From an uncultured Methylophilaceae bacterium (GTDB lineage Bacteria; Pseudomonadota; Gammaproteobacteria; Burkholderiales; Methylophilaceae), in contig CAJQTF010000002.1 of assembly GCA_905618945.1 (NCBI GenBank), positions 1 to 64,000 of the forward strand: a stretch of DNA of 64,000 nt. Reading direction: 5' to 3'. This document shows, piece by piece, positions 1 through 8,796 of this stretch; positions within the stretch are counted from its first letter, which is position 1, and every line of letters starts with the position of its first letter. The notes under the pieces are model-generated. The model had not been told where the DNA came from and did no database searches. It worked only from the letters and a program-made list of their open reading frames with translations. Both the position numbers and the translations under genes were made by a program.

Positions 1-969
1 ACATCTGATGAATTTTTAGAGCTATCTAAGTTTTTTTATTTAGATGGAGAGCCAAACTACGAAGGACAAACATGGCATTTGAATCTAAAAAGTTTTGATG
101 GAGTTGCAAAAGTTAAAACTATAAGAGAAAAATTAAATAGAATAAGGCAGGGTAGATTTAAACCCACAACTGATAAAAAAATTATAACTTCTTGGAATGC
201 CCTCCTTATAAAAAGTCTTTTAGTAGCTGGAGAGATTTTTAATGAGCCGCAATGGGTAAAATTAGCGCATGAAACAATTGACTTTATTTTTCATAATTTG
301 TTTAAAGATGAAAAACTTAAGTCTATTTATATAGATGAAAAACCTATATTAAATGCTTACCTGGATGATTATGCTTTTTTATTAGATGCCTTGATTCAGT
401 CTATTCAAACTAACTATAGAGAATGTGATTTACATCACGCAATTCAATTAGGGGATATCTTAAAAGACAAATTCCAATCGGAAGATGGAGCCTTTTATTT
501 TACAGATCATAAACATGAAGTATTATTTGACAGACAAATGATTGCAGAAGATAACGCCATACCATCAGGGAATGGATTAGCTTGCTTAGCATTACAAAAA
601 CTATCTCTGATAACCTCTGATTATTCTTATGCGGAATCAGCCGAAAGAGCATTGTTAAATTGGGATAACAGGGTAAGAGATAATGGACAATCTTACCCAA
701 GCCTACTTAGAGCCTATATGTATTATGCTGAACAAAAAAGTATACTTTACATAAGAGCTAATGATGAAGAGCTTAAGGAGTGGAGAAATAAAATTTCTAA
801 AAAAATAGATAAAAATATTTTAATTATTTATTTAAAAGAGGAAAAAGAATCAGATTTATTGACTAAAGATAGGCCTTACAAAAAAGGTGGCGTTGCTTAT
901 TTATGTCAAAATCAGACTTGTTTGCCCGCAATATACTCAACAACAGAATTAATAAAATATTTAAAATAA
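1..969 (+). CDS. YyaL/DUF255-type thioredoxin-domain protein, C-terminal part
   Basis: The frame is open from the first base, so about 322 C-terminal residues are present and the N-terminus lies outside the window. The visible part matches the helical (alpha/alpha barrel, glycosidase-like) half of the YyaL/SPATA20 family: a TSWNALLI motif near residue 60, a LDDYAFLLDALIQ segment, and a DNAIPSGNGLACLAL segment around residue 180. Full-length members are about 650-700 residues and begin with a thioredoxin-like DUF255 domain, which would be upstream. The biochemical role of the family is not settled. The gene ends a few bases from the convergent permease gene. Confidence 0.8.
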   Translation, partial: TSDEFLELSKFFYLDGEPNYEGQTWHLNLKSFDGVAKVKTIREKLNRIRQGRFKPTTDKKIITSWNALLIKSLLVAGEIFNEPQWVKLAHETIDFIFHNLFKDEKLKSIYIDEKPILNAYLDDYAFLLDALIQSIQTNYRECDLHHAIQLGDILKDKFQSEDGAFYFTDHKHEVLFDRQMIAEDNAIPSGNGLACLALQKLSLITSDYSYAESAERALLNWDNRVRDNGQSYPSLLRAYMYYAEQKSILYIRANDEELKEWRNKISKKIDKNILIIYLKEEKESDLLTKDRPYKKGGVAYLCQNQTCLPAIYSTTELIKYLK

Positions 970-973
970 AATT

Positions 974-2368
974 TTAATTTAACTTACTATTTCGGTAAGA
1001 ATAAATAAAGTACATCCCGATACCTATGAGTATCCAAATAAAAAATCTTACCCAAGTTTGTAAGGGCAAAAATATCATTAGCAAACTACAGGAAACAATT
1101 CCTAAAATAGGCACTAATGGATGCCACTTGTTCCTAAAAGTATTTTTATCCTTGGAGCCACTTTTTCTTAGAAAAATTACACCCAAACAAACTATTATAA
1201 AAGCAGATAAGGTTCCGATATTAACAATTTCTGCTAACGTTCCTAAAGATGTAAATCCAGCTATTGTGGATATTAAAATGCCGCAAATTAAAATAGTTTT
1301 GATAGGAGTTTGAGTTTTTTGGTTGACAGAGCTAAGGCTAGTTGGGAGTAAACCATCTCTACTCATTGCAAAAATAATTCTTGTCAGTGCGTAGTATAAA
1401 ACTAGCATTACCGTGGCAAGTCCGGCAATAACACCAATCGAAACAAGTGCAGAAGCCCATGGAAAACCAATTTTTGCTAGAGCAAATGCAACAGGTGATG
1501 AAACATTAAGCTCTTTATAGGGCACAACCCCTGTTAACAGAGCTGCTACAATAATATAAATAATAGTGCAAAATATTAGTGAATTAATTATTCCTTTAGG
1601 TAAATCTCTCTGAGGGTTGATAGCCTCTTCTGCTGCAGTTGAAACTGCATCAAAACCGACATATGCAAAAAAGACAATTGATGCCCCGGCTAAAACCCCA
1701 ACTGTTTTACCATTAGGAAGTGTTTCGAACCAACCATACGGCATAAAAGGACTCCAATTCTCAGGATTAACATTAAACATAGCAAATGCAATGAAGATTA
1801 AGATTGCGGAAACTTTAACAGCTACCATTACCTTATTGAATTTTGCACTTTCTTTTATGCCAACAATTAATAAAGACATAATCATTAAAATAATTAGTGA
1901 GGCAGGAAGGTTTATTAATCCGCCCAAACTCGGTGGTTTTGTTAAAGCTTCAGGCAATCCAATACCCATTGCAATAAGTGCATTATTGAAATATCCAGAC
2001 CAACCATTTGCAACAGCAGCAATGGACATACCGTACTCCATTAGAAGTATCCATCCAACAAGCCACGCAATAAATTCACCAAAAGCAACATAAGTATAGC
2101 CATATGCACTCCCGCACCCTCCTACAGATGATGATAGCTCAGCATAAGAGAGAGCAGCAAAAGCACAAGCAAAACCAGAAGCTAAGAACGATAAAATTAC
2201 AGCGGGGCCAGCTTGATTTGCAGCTGCAATGCCAGTTAGTACAAAAATTCCCGTACCAATAATGCAACCGACACCAAGAAGAGTTAAATCAAAAGAGGTA
2301 AGGCAGCGATTTAATTTCTCATCAACCTTAGAATTAATATTTTTTTTTCTAAAAAGTTTTTTTAGCAT
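974..2368 (-). CDS. APC-family amino acid permease
   Basis: This 464-residue protein has the 12 hydrophobic segments of an inner-membrane amino acid/polyamine/cation (APC) transporter. The first segment carries the family signature GVGCIIGTGIFVLTG (residues about 33-47), and FFAYVGFDAVSTAAEEA near residue 235 is typical of the cationic amino acid transporter/YfnA branch. It probably imports amino acids by proton symport; the substrate cannot be read from sequence. It starts 3 bases after the hemF stop and is the last gene of the dusB-fis-purH-purD-tsaC-hemF run, so it is probably cotranscribed. Length is normal. Confidence 0.85.
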   Translation of the reverse strand: MLKKLFRKKNINSKVDEKLNRCLTSFDLTLLGVGCIIGTGIFVLTGIAAANQAGPAVILSFLASGFACAFAALSYAELSSSVGGCGSAYGYTYVAFGEFIAWLVGWILLMEYGMSIAAVANGWSGYFNNALIAMGIGLPEALTKPPSLGGLINLPASLIILMIMSLLIVGIKESAKFNKVMVAVKVSAILIFIAFAMFNVNPENWSPFMPYGWFETLPNGKTVGVLAGASIVFFAYVGFDAVSTAAEEAINPQRDLPKGIINSLIFCTIIYIIVAALLTGVVPYKELNVSSPVAFALAKIGFPWASALVSIGVIAGLATVMLVLYYALTRIIFAMSRDGLLPTSLSSVNQKTQTPIKTILICGILISTIAGFTSLGTLAEIVNIGTLSAFIIVCLGVIFLRKSGSKDKNTFRNKWHPLVPILGIVSCSLLMIFLPLQTWVRFFIWILIGIGMYFIYSYRNSKLN

Positions 2369-2371
2369 AAT

Positions 2372-3280
2372 TTAAACCCAATCTTTAGGAGGTAGAAAGT
2401 CAGTATATAATTTCTCCTCAGGACTTCCTTTTTTCGCTTTCCAGTCATAAGACCATTTAACTAATGGCGGCATAGACATTAGTATAGATTCTACCCTTCC
2501 TTTTGATTGAATACCAAATAGGGTTCCACGATCTTGTAGTAAATTAAATTCCACATATCGACTTCTTCGATAAAGCTGAAAGTCTCTCTCTTTATTTGAA
2601 AATTTGTTATCTTTTCTTTTTTGCACAATTGGCAAATAGGCTTTGGTGAAACTACTTCCAATAGCTTTTATTAGCTCAAAGCAATATTTAAAATTATTAT
2701 CAGTAAAGTCATCAAAAAAAATACCACCAACTCCGCGAGCTTCGTTCCTGTGCTTAAGTAAAAAATAATCATCACAATTTCTCTTAAAGATTGGGTAAAG
2801 TTTTTTATCAAAAGGGTCTAATGTGTTTTTAAGTGTCCTGTGAAAATGAATAACATCTTCTACAAAAGTATAATAAGGAGTAAGATCTATTCCCCCGCCA
2901 AACCACCAAATATCAGCTTCTCCAGGCTTTGAAGCTACAAAGAATCTTACATTCATATGTACAGTTGGAACAAAAGGATTATGAGGGTGAAAAACTAAAG
3001 AAACACCCATGGCCTCCCATTTTCTATTCACAACTTGTGGATGAGTATCAGTTGCTGACTTTGGAAGTTTAGAGCCAGTAACGCATGAATAACCTATCCC
3101 AGCTCGCTCAAATACATTCCCACCCTCTAAGATTGATGTTGTTCCACCTCCACCTTCTTTTCGCTGCCAGGAGTCAATTAAAAAATTTTCTCCATCAACT
3201 AATTGTAAGGATTCAATAATTTCTGCTTGAAGGCTGGTTAAGTAATCTTTAACTACATTTTTATTAATTTCAATAGTCAT
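2372..3280 (-). CDS. hemF: oxygen-dependent coproporphyrinogen III oxidase
   Basis: HemF performs the oxygen-dependent decarboxylation of coproporphyrinogen III to protoporphyrinogen IX in heme synthesis. The 302-residue length is standard. Family motifs are clear: a Trp/Gly-rich [17 protein letters not shown] near residue 38, HMNVRFF with [13 protein letters not shown] around 105-135, GGIFFDDF near 185, and [16 protein letters not shown] near 237. Its start codon overlaps the last base of tsaC. The HemJ-type protoporphyrinogen oxidase at 52890-53300 would act on its product. Strong family match. Confidence 0.95.
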   Translation of the reverse strand: MTIEINKNVVKDYLTSLQAEIIESLQLVDGENFLIDSWQRKEGGGGTTSILEGGNVFERAGIGYSCVTGSKLPKSATDTHPQVVNRKWEAMGVSLVFHPHNPFVPTVHMNVRFFVASKPGEADIWWFGGGIDLTPYYTFVEDVIHFHRTLKNTLDPFDKKLYPIFKRNCDDYFLLKHRNEARGVGGIFFDDFTDNNFKYCFELIKAIGSSFTKAYLPIVQKRKDNKFSNKERDFQLYRRSRYVEFNLLQDRGTLFGIQSKGRVESILMSMPPLVKWSYDWKAKKGSPEEKLYTDFLPPKDWV

Positions 3281-3819
3281 TATGATCTAATAATTTTTTT
3301 TGTTTTAAAATCTTGAATAACTGAAGGCTTTTTATTTTTTCCTATCCGCCCTCCAATTAGTTTAACTTGGTTGGGGAGAAATCTACAAACATCTCTATAG
3401 TTTTTTAGAGGTATTTTTCCACTTAAATTTAAACTTGTAGATGTAATGGCCATATCAATTGACCTAGCTAAATCCTGACACTTAGAAAAAGATGGAATTC
3501 TTAATGCTATTTTAGAATTATTCTTTAGCCAATTAGGACATTGATTATTTACATTTATAAGCCATGTATGTGGCCCTGGCCATTTAGAAAATAATGTTTT
3601 TTTTGTAGCATCATCTAATGGGTTTATAAAGTTATCAAATTGTTTTATAGAAGAGCCAATAAGAATAAAATTTTTATTACGTGATCTTTTTTTAAGTTTA
3701 ATAATTTTTTTTATTGCTTGTTTATTCTTAGGGTCACAACCAAGCCCAAAACATGATTCAGTAGGGTAGGCAATAATACCTCCTCGACGAATAAAGCGAG
3801 ATAACCTATGATTTTTCAT
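3280..3819 (-). CDS. tsaC: threonylcarbamoyl-AMP synthase (Sua5/YciO/YrdC family)
   Basis: TsaC makes threonylcarbamoyl-AMP from threonine, bicarbonate and ATP, the first step of tRNA t6A37 modification. The 179-residue protein is the short TsaC form without the Sua5 C-terminal domain. Motifs seen are [18 protein letters not shown] near the N-terminus, [12 protein letters not shown], a PGPHTWLI segment, and [18 protein letters not shown]. It overlaps purD by 4 bases and abuts hemF. The partner tsaB is in the same window at 35277. YciO-like paralogues share the fold, but TsaC length and motifs fit best. Confidence 0.88.
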   Translation of the reverse strand: MKNHRLSRFIRRGGIIAYPTESCFGLGCDPKNKQAIKKIIKLKKRSRNKNFILIGSSIKQFDNFINPLDDATKKTLFSKWPGPHTWLINVNNQCPNWLKNNSKIALRIPSFSKCQDLARSIDMAITSTSLNLSGKIPLKNYRDVCRFLPNQVKLIGGRIGKNKKPSVIQDFKTKKIIRS

Positions 3820-5102
3820 AAACCTTTCTTTAATGCTTTGTTACCAATATCTGTTCTATATTGCATACCATTAAATTTAATTTTTTTAACTAAGGCATAA
3901 ACTTCTTTCTGAGCATTTTTTAATGAATCTCCTTTTGCTGTTACCCCAAGAACTCTCCCACCTGCTGTGTAGATTCTTTTATTTTTTAATATTGTGCCAG
4001 CATGAAATATGTAAGCATCTTTATGATTATGATTATGATTATGATTTAATATTTCATCATTAATTTTAGGTTGATCAGGATAATTATCTGCAGCGATAAC
4101 AACAGTTATTGCTGAACCAGGCTCCCATTTAGCTTTGTAATTTTTAATATCTTTATCTGCTGCAGCTAAAAGTATTTCAAATAAATCACTTTCAAGCCTA
4201 AATAGAATAGGTTGTGTTTCTGGGTCCCCCATTCGACAATTAAACTCAAGTGTTTTGATATTATTATCTTTATCAATCATTAAGCCAGCATATAAAAAAC
4301 CTGTAAATTCTATACCATCATTTTTCATACCTTTAGTAGTGGGCTCGATGACTTCACTCATAATTTTTCTATGTAACTCTGGGGTGACAATGGGGGCAGG
4401 TGAATAGGCCCCCATCCCACCTGTATTAGGACCTAAATCTAAATCTAATAGCCTTTTATGATCTTGGCTTGATGCTAAAGGAAGAATGGAATTACCATCA
4501 CATATAACAATAAAGCTAACCTCTTCCCCTGTTAAAAATTCTTCAATAACAACTCTTGCCCCTGCATCACCAAATAAATTATCTTCAAGCATTGAATCTA
4601 CTGCAACCAATGCATCATGAACAGTCATTGCGACTACGACCCCTTTTCCAGCAGCTAGCCCATCCGCCTTAATTACAATCGGAGCCCCCTCTTCATTTAT
4701 ATATCTATGAGCATCTTTGATGTTTGTAAATGTTTTATATTTTGCTGTTGGAATTTTATGGCGCTCCATAAAAGATTTTGCAAAATCTTTTGAGCTTTCA
4801 AGCTGAGCTGCTAATTTTCTTGGACCAAAAACTTTCAATTTATTTTCTATAAATGTATCTACAATTCCTTTCGAAAGAGGAATTTCTGGGCCAATAATTG
4901 TTAGATCTATTTTTTCTTTTTTTGCAAATAAAACTAATTGATTTATATCATTAATATCAATATCAATATTTTCTATTCTATCTTCTAAGTCAGTCCCACC
5001 ATTGCCTGGAGCAACAAAAACTTTTTTAACAAGTGGGCTTTGTTCAATCTTCCATGCAAGTGCATGTTCCCGACCTCCATTACCAATGATTAAAGCTTTC
5101 AT
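3816..5102 (-). CDS. purD: phosphoribosylamine-glycine ligase
   Basis: PurD is the ATP-grasp enzyme that joins glycine to 5-phosphoribosylamine in purine synthesis. The 428-residue length is normal. Visible motifs are IGNGGREHALAWK at the N-terminus, APGNGGT, IKADGLAAGKGVVVA near residue 145, LDLGPNTGGMGAYSPAP near 225, and FNCRMGDPETQ near 288. An oddity is four consecutive His-Asn pairs around residues 354-361, produced by a hexanucleotide repeat at 4021-4046, in the loop before the FHAGT segment. It overlaps tsaC by 4 bases and lies 2 bases after purH. Confidence 0.95.
   Translation of the reverse strand: MKALIIGNGGREHALAWKIEQSPLVKKVFVAPGNGGTDLEDRIENIDIDINDINQLVLFAKKEKIDLTIIGPEIPLSKGIVDTFIENKLKVFGPRKLAAQLESSKDFAKSFMERHKIPTAKYKTFTNIKDAHRYINEEGAPIVIKADGLAAGKGVVVAMTVHDALVAVDSMLEDNLFGDAGARVVIEEFLTGEEVSFIVICDGNSILPLASSQDHKRLLDLDLGPNTGGMGAYSPAPIVTPELHRKIMSEVIEPTTKGMKNDGIEFTGFLYAGLMIDKDNNIKTLEFNCRMGDPETQPILFRLESDLFEILLAAADKDIKNYKAKWEPGSAITVVIAADNYPDQPKINDEILNHNHNHNHKDAYIFHAGTILKNKRIYTAGGRVLGVTAKGDSLKNAQKEVYALVKKIKFNGMQYRTDIGNKALKKGL
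4021..4046. repeat. hexanucleotide microsatellite inside purD
   Basis: The unit TTATGA is repeated four full times plus two bases with no interruption. On the coding (minus) strand it encodes alternating Asn-His. The unit is a multiple of three, so copy-number changes would lengthen or shorten a surface loop of PurD without breaking the frame. Confidence 0.9.
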
Positions 5103-5104
5103 AT

Positions 5105-6670
5105 CTAATGTTTAAAGTGTCTTATGCCAGTGAATATCATTATTAAACCATGTTCATCAGCTGCTTCAATGACCTCATCATCTTTAATACTCCCACCAGG
5201 TTGGATAACACATTTTGCACCGTACCCTGCAAGAACATCTATACCGTCGCGGAAGGGAAAAAATGCATCTGAGGCAACCACACTGCCTGTTAGAATAATA
5301 TTAGCATTTTCTGCTTTTATTGCAGCTATACGAGTACTATCAACTCTACTCATCTGACCTGCACCAACCCCAAGAGTTTTTTTATCTTTACAGAAAATAA
5401 TTGCATTAGATTTAACATATCGTGCAACTTCCCAAGCAAAATTTAAATCTTCTAACTGTTCAGCATTAGGTTTTAATTTAGACACAACTTTACATGTATT
5501 AATGTCTAGTTTGTGATCATCGCTTGTTTGGACTAACCACCCCCCACCAATTTTTTTGAAATCCAAATTATTTTTCAATGTATTAATTTCAACTTGTAAT
5601 AATCTGATATTTATTTTTGTTTTAAAAATATTTAATGCAGCTTCCGAATAGCTGGGAGCAATAATGACCTCAACAAATTGATTTAGAATTAATTCAGCAG
5701 CTTCTGCATCCATTTCTTTATTGATTGAAATAATACCACCAAATGCAGAAGTCGGATCAGTTGAAAAAGCCCCTTTGTAAGCATCCTTAATTGTTATAGA
5801 AGTACATACTCCACACGGGTTTGCATGTTTGACAATTACGCAAGTTGGGGCAGAAAATAATTTAACACATTCCCATGCCGTATCTGAGTCATTTAAATTA
5901 TTGAACGATAGTTCTTTACCTTGAATTTGCTTAAAATTTGCAAGGGAGCCATTTTGAATTTTTGGTTCTACATAAAAAGCAGCTGCTTGATGAGGATTTT
6001 CTCCATAACGCATATCCATTTTCTTGTTCATATTTTGAGTTAAAGTGCTAGGAAAGTTCTCCTGTTTATTATTCTTGGAAAGATATTCGCTAATAACTTT
6101 ATCGTAATGTGCCGTATGTGAAAAAGCATTTTGGGCAAGTTTGAATCGATATGCTTCGTCTAGTGCACCATTATGCTCTATTAATTGCTTAGAAAAATTA
6201 TCGTATTCATTGGGGTTAGTCAACACGGCAACACTCTTAAAGTTTTTCGCAGCAGCTCTAACCATCGTGGGACCCCCAATATCAATATTTTCAATTGCTA
6301 GTTCTAAATTACATTTTGGATTATTAATGGTTGATTCAAATGGGTATAAGTTGACAATGACAAGATCAATTTGAGGGATACCATTTTTTTTAAGTGTTTC
6401 TATATGTTTTACGTTGTCTTTTTGAGCTAAGATTCCCCCATAAATTTTTGGATGTAAGGTTTTAACTCGACCATCAAGCATTTCAGGAAATTGAGTATAG
6501 TCACTAACTTCAGTGACTTTAATATTATTTTCTTTTAAAAGGGCGGCAGTCCCGCCTGTGGAAATAATTTCAATATTGAAGTTTTGTAATATTGTGACCA
6601 ATTTTAAAATATTCGATTTATCAGAAACGCTAACTAAGGCCCTGCTTAATTTAATCATCTTATGTTTCAA
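5105..6670 (-). CDS. purH: bifunctional AICAR formyltransferase/IMP cyclohydrolase
   Basis: PurH catalyses the last two steps of IMP synthesis. The 521-residue protein has the N-terminal MGS-like cyclohydrolase domain (ALVSVSDKSNI, ISTGGTAALL, FPEMLDGRVKTLHPKIYGGIL) and the C-terminal AICAR transformylase domain (MRYGENPHQAAAFY, VKHANPCGVC, AFGGIISINKEMD, DAFFPFRDGID and a terminal QPGGSIKDDEVI). It overlaps fis by 11 bases and precedes purD by 2 bases, placing two purine genes behind dusB-fis. No purine riboswitch-like structure is possible in such a short junction. Confidence 0.97.
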   Translation of the reverse strand: MKHKMIKLSRALVSVSDKSNILKLVTILQNFNIEIISTGGTAALLKENNIKVTEVSDYTQFPEMLDGRVKTLHPKIYGGILAQKDNVKHIETLKKNGIPQIDLVIVNLYPFESTINNPKCNLELAIENIDIGGPTMVRAAAKNFKSVAVLTNPNEYDNFSKQLIEHNGALDEAYRFKLAQNAFSHTAHYDKVISEYLSKNNKQENFPSTLTQNMNKKMDMRYGENPHQAAAFYVEPKIQNGSLANFKQIQGKELSFNNLNDSDTAWECVKLFSAPTCVIVKHANPCGVCTSITIKDAYKGAFSTDPTSAFGGIISINKEMDAEAAELILNQFVEVIIAPSYSEAALNIFKTKINIRLLQVEINTLKNNLDFKKIGGGWLVQTSDDHKLDINTCKVVSKLKPNAEQLEDLNFAWEVARYVKSNAIIFCKDKKTLGVGAGQMSRVDSTRIAAIKAENANIILTGSVVASDAFFPFRDGIDVLAGYGAKCVIQPGGSIKDDEVIEAADEHGLIMIFTGIRHFKH

Positions 6671-6896
6671 TTTTATGTTGTTTAAGTTTTTTTCTAAGTG
6701 TATTTCTATTGAGGCCTAGAATATCTGCAGCTCTACTTTGGTTACCTTCCGCAAGATTCATAATATAGAGTAAAAGTGGCTTTTCTACAGATTGAATAAC
6801 CATATCGTAAACACCATTAGGATTTTCACCAGATAAGTCTGTAAAGTATTGATCTAATAGAATATCAATATCATTAGATAAATTTGCTTTACTCAT
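6660..6896 (-). CDS. fis: Fis-family nucleoid/transcription factor
   Basis: This 78-residue protein is slightly shorter than the roughly 98-residue E. coli Fis. Its C-terminal 30 residues carry the Fis helix-turn-helix (GNQSRAADILGLNRNTLRKK), and the preceding segment (PLLLYIMNLAEGNQ) is the dimerisation helix. Fis bends DNA and activates rRNA, tRNA and growth-linked promoters. It sits directly after dusB (stop and start adjacent), the classical dusB-fis arrangement, and overlaps purH by 11 bases. The flexible N-terminal beta-hairpin arm seems shortened. Confidence 0.93.
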   Translation of the reverse strand: MSKANLSNDIDILLDQYFTDLSGENPNGVYDMVIQSVEKPLLLYIMNLAEGNQSRAADILGLNRNTLRKKLKQHKIET

Positions 6897-7918
6897 CAGG
6901 CAACAAGCCCAAGCTCATTTTCAGAACCTTCATATGTAATATACTCATCAAGCTCTCTTAATTCATTAAAATATTGTTTAATAAACTCAATTTGTTGAGT
7001 GGTCCCATCAATTTGATTCATATTAAATCTAAATTGAGCTGAATTTTTAAGTCCTTTTGTGTACCAAGAGATGTGTTTTCTTGCAATTCTATGACCCCTC
7101 TCTGCCCCATAAAAATTATATAAATCACTTACATGTTGAATTGTAGTTTTTTCTATTTCGCTTATGGTCGGCCTAGCCATATGTCTACCAGTCTTCAAAA
7201 AATATTCTATTTCTCTAAATATCCATGGCCGACCCTGTGCTGCCCGACCAATCATTACGCCATCCGCTTTTGTATATTCAAGAACAAACTTTGCTTTTTC
7301 TGGAGTCGTAATATCACCATTAGCTATAACTGGAATATTTATTATTTGCTTAACATTAGCAATAGTGTCATATTCAGCATCACCTTTATATAAACAAGCC
7401 CTCGTTCTTCCATGCATTGATAGAGCTTGTATGCCTGAATCTTCAGCTATTTTTGCTATTCTAGTAGCATTTCTATTTTCCTTGTCCCATCCCGTTCTTA
7501 TTTTTAGAGTTACCGGTATATCAACAGATTTAACTACTGCAGTAAGAATTTTTTCAACTAATTTTTCTTTTTGAAGAAGTGCTGACCCTGCCATAACATT
7601 ACATATTTTTTTTGCAGGACATCCCATATTGATATCGATAATTTGGGCTCCTTTTGCCATGTTAAATTTTGCAGCTTCTGCCATCATATCTGGATCAGCA
7701 CCAGCAATTTGAACAGAGATGGGTGCGACTTCGCCTTGATGATTTGCTCTTAGCAGAGTTTTTTCACTTCCATAAAGAAGGGAGTTAGAGGTAACCATTT
7801 CACTTACAGCCATACCAGCACCATAATGCTTACATAGCATGCGGAATGGACGATCAGTAACTCCAGCCATCGGAGCTAAAATCAAATTATTTTTAAGTTT
7901 ATGAGGCCCTATCTGCAT
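6896..7918 (-). CDS. dusB: tRNA-dihydrouridine synthase B
   Basis: DusB is the FMN-dependent enzyme that reduces uridine to dihydrouridine in the tRNA D-loop. The 340-residue protein has the Dus TIM-barrel motifs LAPMAGVTDRPFRMLC at the N-terminus, DINMGCPAKKICNVMAGSAL near residue 95 with the catalytic Cys, LKIRTGWD near 138, MHGRTRACLYKG near 168, and VIANGDITTPEKA near 198 followed by GVMIGRAAQGRPW. It is the first gene of a run of seven minus-strand genes. The 65-base gap upstream is the likely promoter region. Confidence 0.95.
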   Translation of the reverse strand: MQIGPHKLKNNLILAPMAGVTDRPFRMLCKHYGAGMAVSEMVTSNSLLYGSEKTLLRANHQGEVAPISVQIAGADPDMMAEAAKFNMAKGAQIIDINMGCPAKKICNVMAGSALLQKEKLVEKILTAVVKSVDIPVTLKIRTGWDKENRNATRIAKIAEDSGIQALSMHGRTRACLYKGDAEYDTIANVKQIINIPVIANGDITTPEKAKFVLEYTKADGVMIGRAAQGRPWIFREIEYFLKTGRHMARPTISEIEKTTIQHVSDLYNFYGAERGHRIARKHISWYTKGLKNSAQFRFNMNQIDGTTQQIEFIKQYFNELRELDEYITYEGSENELGLVA

Positions 7919-7983
7919 ATTTTTAAATTAACAAAATGTAAGCGAAGTGCTTATTTTATAATCAATTAGATGATTATCAAAGT

Positions 7984-8796
7984 TTAATTTTCTCGCCAAT
8001 TAAATTTTAATTTTTTTAACTGGCTCTTAAGGTCTTTCATTGCTTTATTTACATTCATAGAGGTACCTTTGATTCCAAGCTCTAATGTTTTATTTGGTCT
8101 TAATTTAGGAAGGCTATATATTTTAATTTCTTTATTTCTATTTTTTATTTCATTCATTGTGTCAATTAGCATACTTTCGCTTACATCATCTAGCCAAATT
8201 GATTGGTCCTCAACATCTTTTAAGTTTATAAGGGTTTTGTAGTGAGTATGAATTACCCAGTCAATCATTGGCCATGCCATTTCAGGAAAGCCTGGCATGA
8301 AATGATGGTGATTAATCAAGAACCCCGGAATATTATTAATAACGTTAGGTATCAGTTCAGCACTATCTGGAAGGTCTGCCATTAAAATTCTTTTTGGATA
8401 TGCATCTTTACCAAATTGATTTTCAATGAGTAGTTTTGCTTTAGAGTTTTGAACTATAGTCTGTTTATGTGCAAGTGCTGCTGCATGCCTAGTGCAATCA
8501 TCTGGTGTGGCACCTATGCCGCCAAAGCAAAAAACTATAGATCCGATTTTCTCTTGAATAGTTTTCCTGATTATCTCTAGATCATCTGGAATATAGTCAA
8601 CTTTTGAAAGCCATAATCCATAACCTTTTAATGTTTTAGATAAGTGCATAAGGTGTTTATCTTCTCTTTTTCCTGATAAAATTTCATCCCCGATGATTAC
8701 AGCATGGATTTCTTTTTTAGATATATCTAAAAAATTTATGGTATTTTCGGCGTTAATGAGCTTGCTCCCAATTTTCACCTTCTCCAATATCAGCAA
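7984..8796 (-). CDS. CinA-like MoaB/Mog-domain protein
   Basis: The protein contains a molybdopterin-binding-like domain of the CinA N-terminal type: AVIIGDEILSGKRED, a YIPDDLEIIR segment, and FCFGGIGATPDDCTRHAAA, which corresponds to the family GG(I/L)GPTxDD motif. It lacks the C-terminal nicotinamide-nucleotide deamidase domain of full CinA. The domain proper begins near position 8705. No ATG lies between the polA stop (8753-8755) and that point. The coordinate given uses a TTG inside polA; a GTG a few codons later is an alternative, so the start is uncertain. It is probably translated from polA mRNA by coupling. Confidence 0.75.
   Translation of the reverse strand: MLILEKVKIGSKLINAENTINFLDISKKEIHAVIIGDEILSGKREDKHLMHLSKTLKGYGLWLSKVDYIPDDLEIIRKTIQEKIGSIVFCFGGIGATPDDCTRHAAALAHKQTIVQNSKAKLLIENQFGKDAYPKRILMADLPDSAELIPNVINNIPGFLINHHHFMPGFPEMAWPMIDWVIHTHYKTLINLKDVEDQSIWLDDVSESMLIDTMNEIKNRNKEIKIYSLPKLRPNKTLELGIKGTSMNVNKAMKDLKSQLKKLKFNWREN

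Noticed and set aside
1617-2093. 158-codon plus-strand open frame inside the permease gene
   Set aside because: It lies antisense to a well-conserved APC transporter, has no ribosome-binding site and no recognisable domain; it is a shadow frame.
7919-7983. Terminator between the CinA-like gene and dusB
   Set aside because: A 5-bp stem (TAAGC/GCTTA) and an ATAATCA/TGATTAT palindrome are present but neither has a clean T-run; support is too weak for a call.
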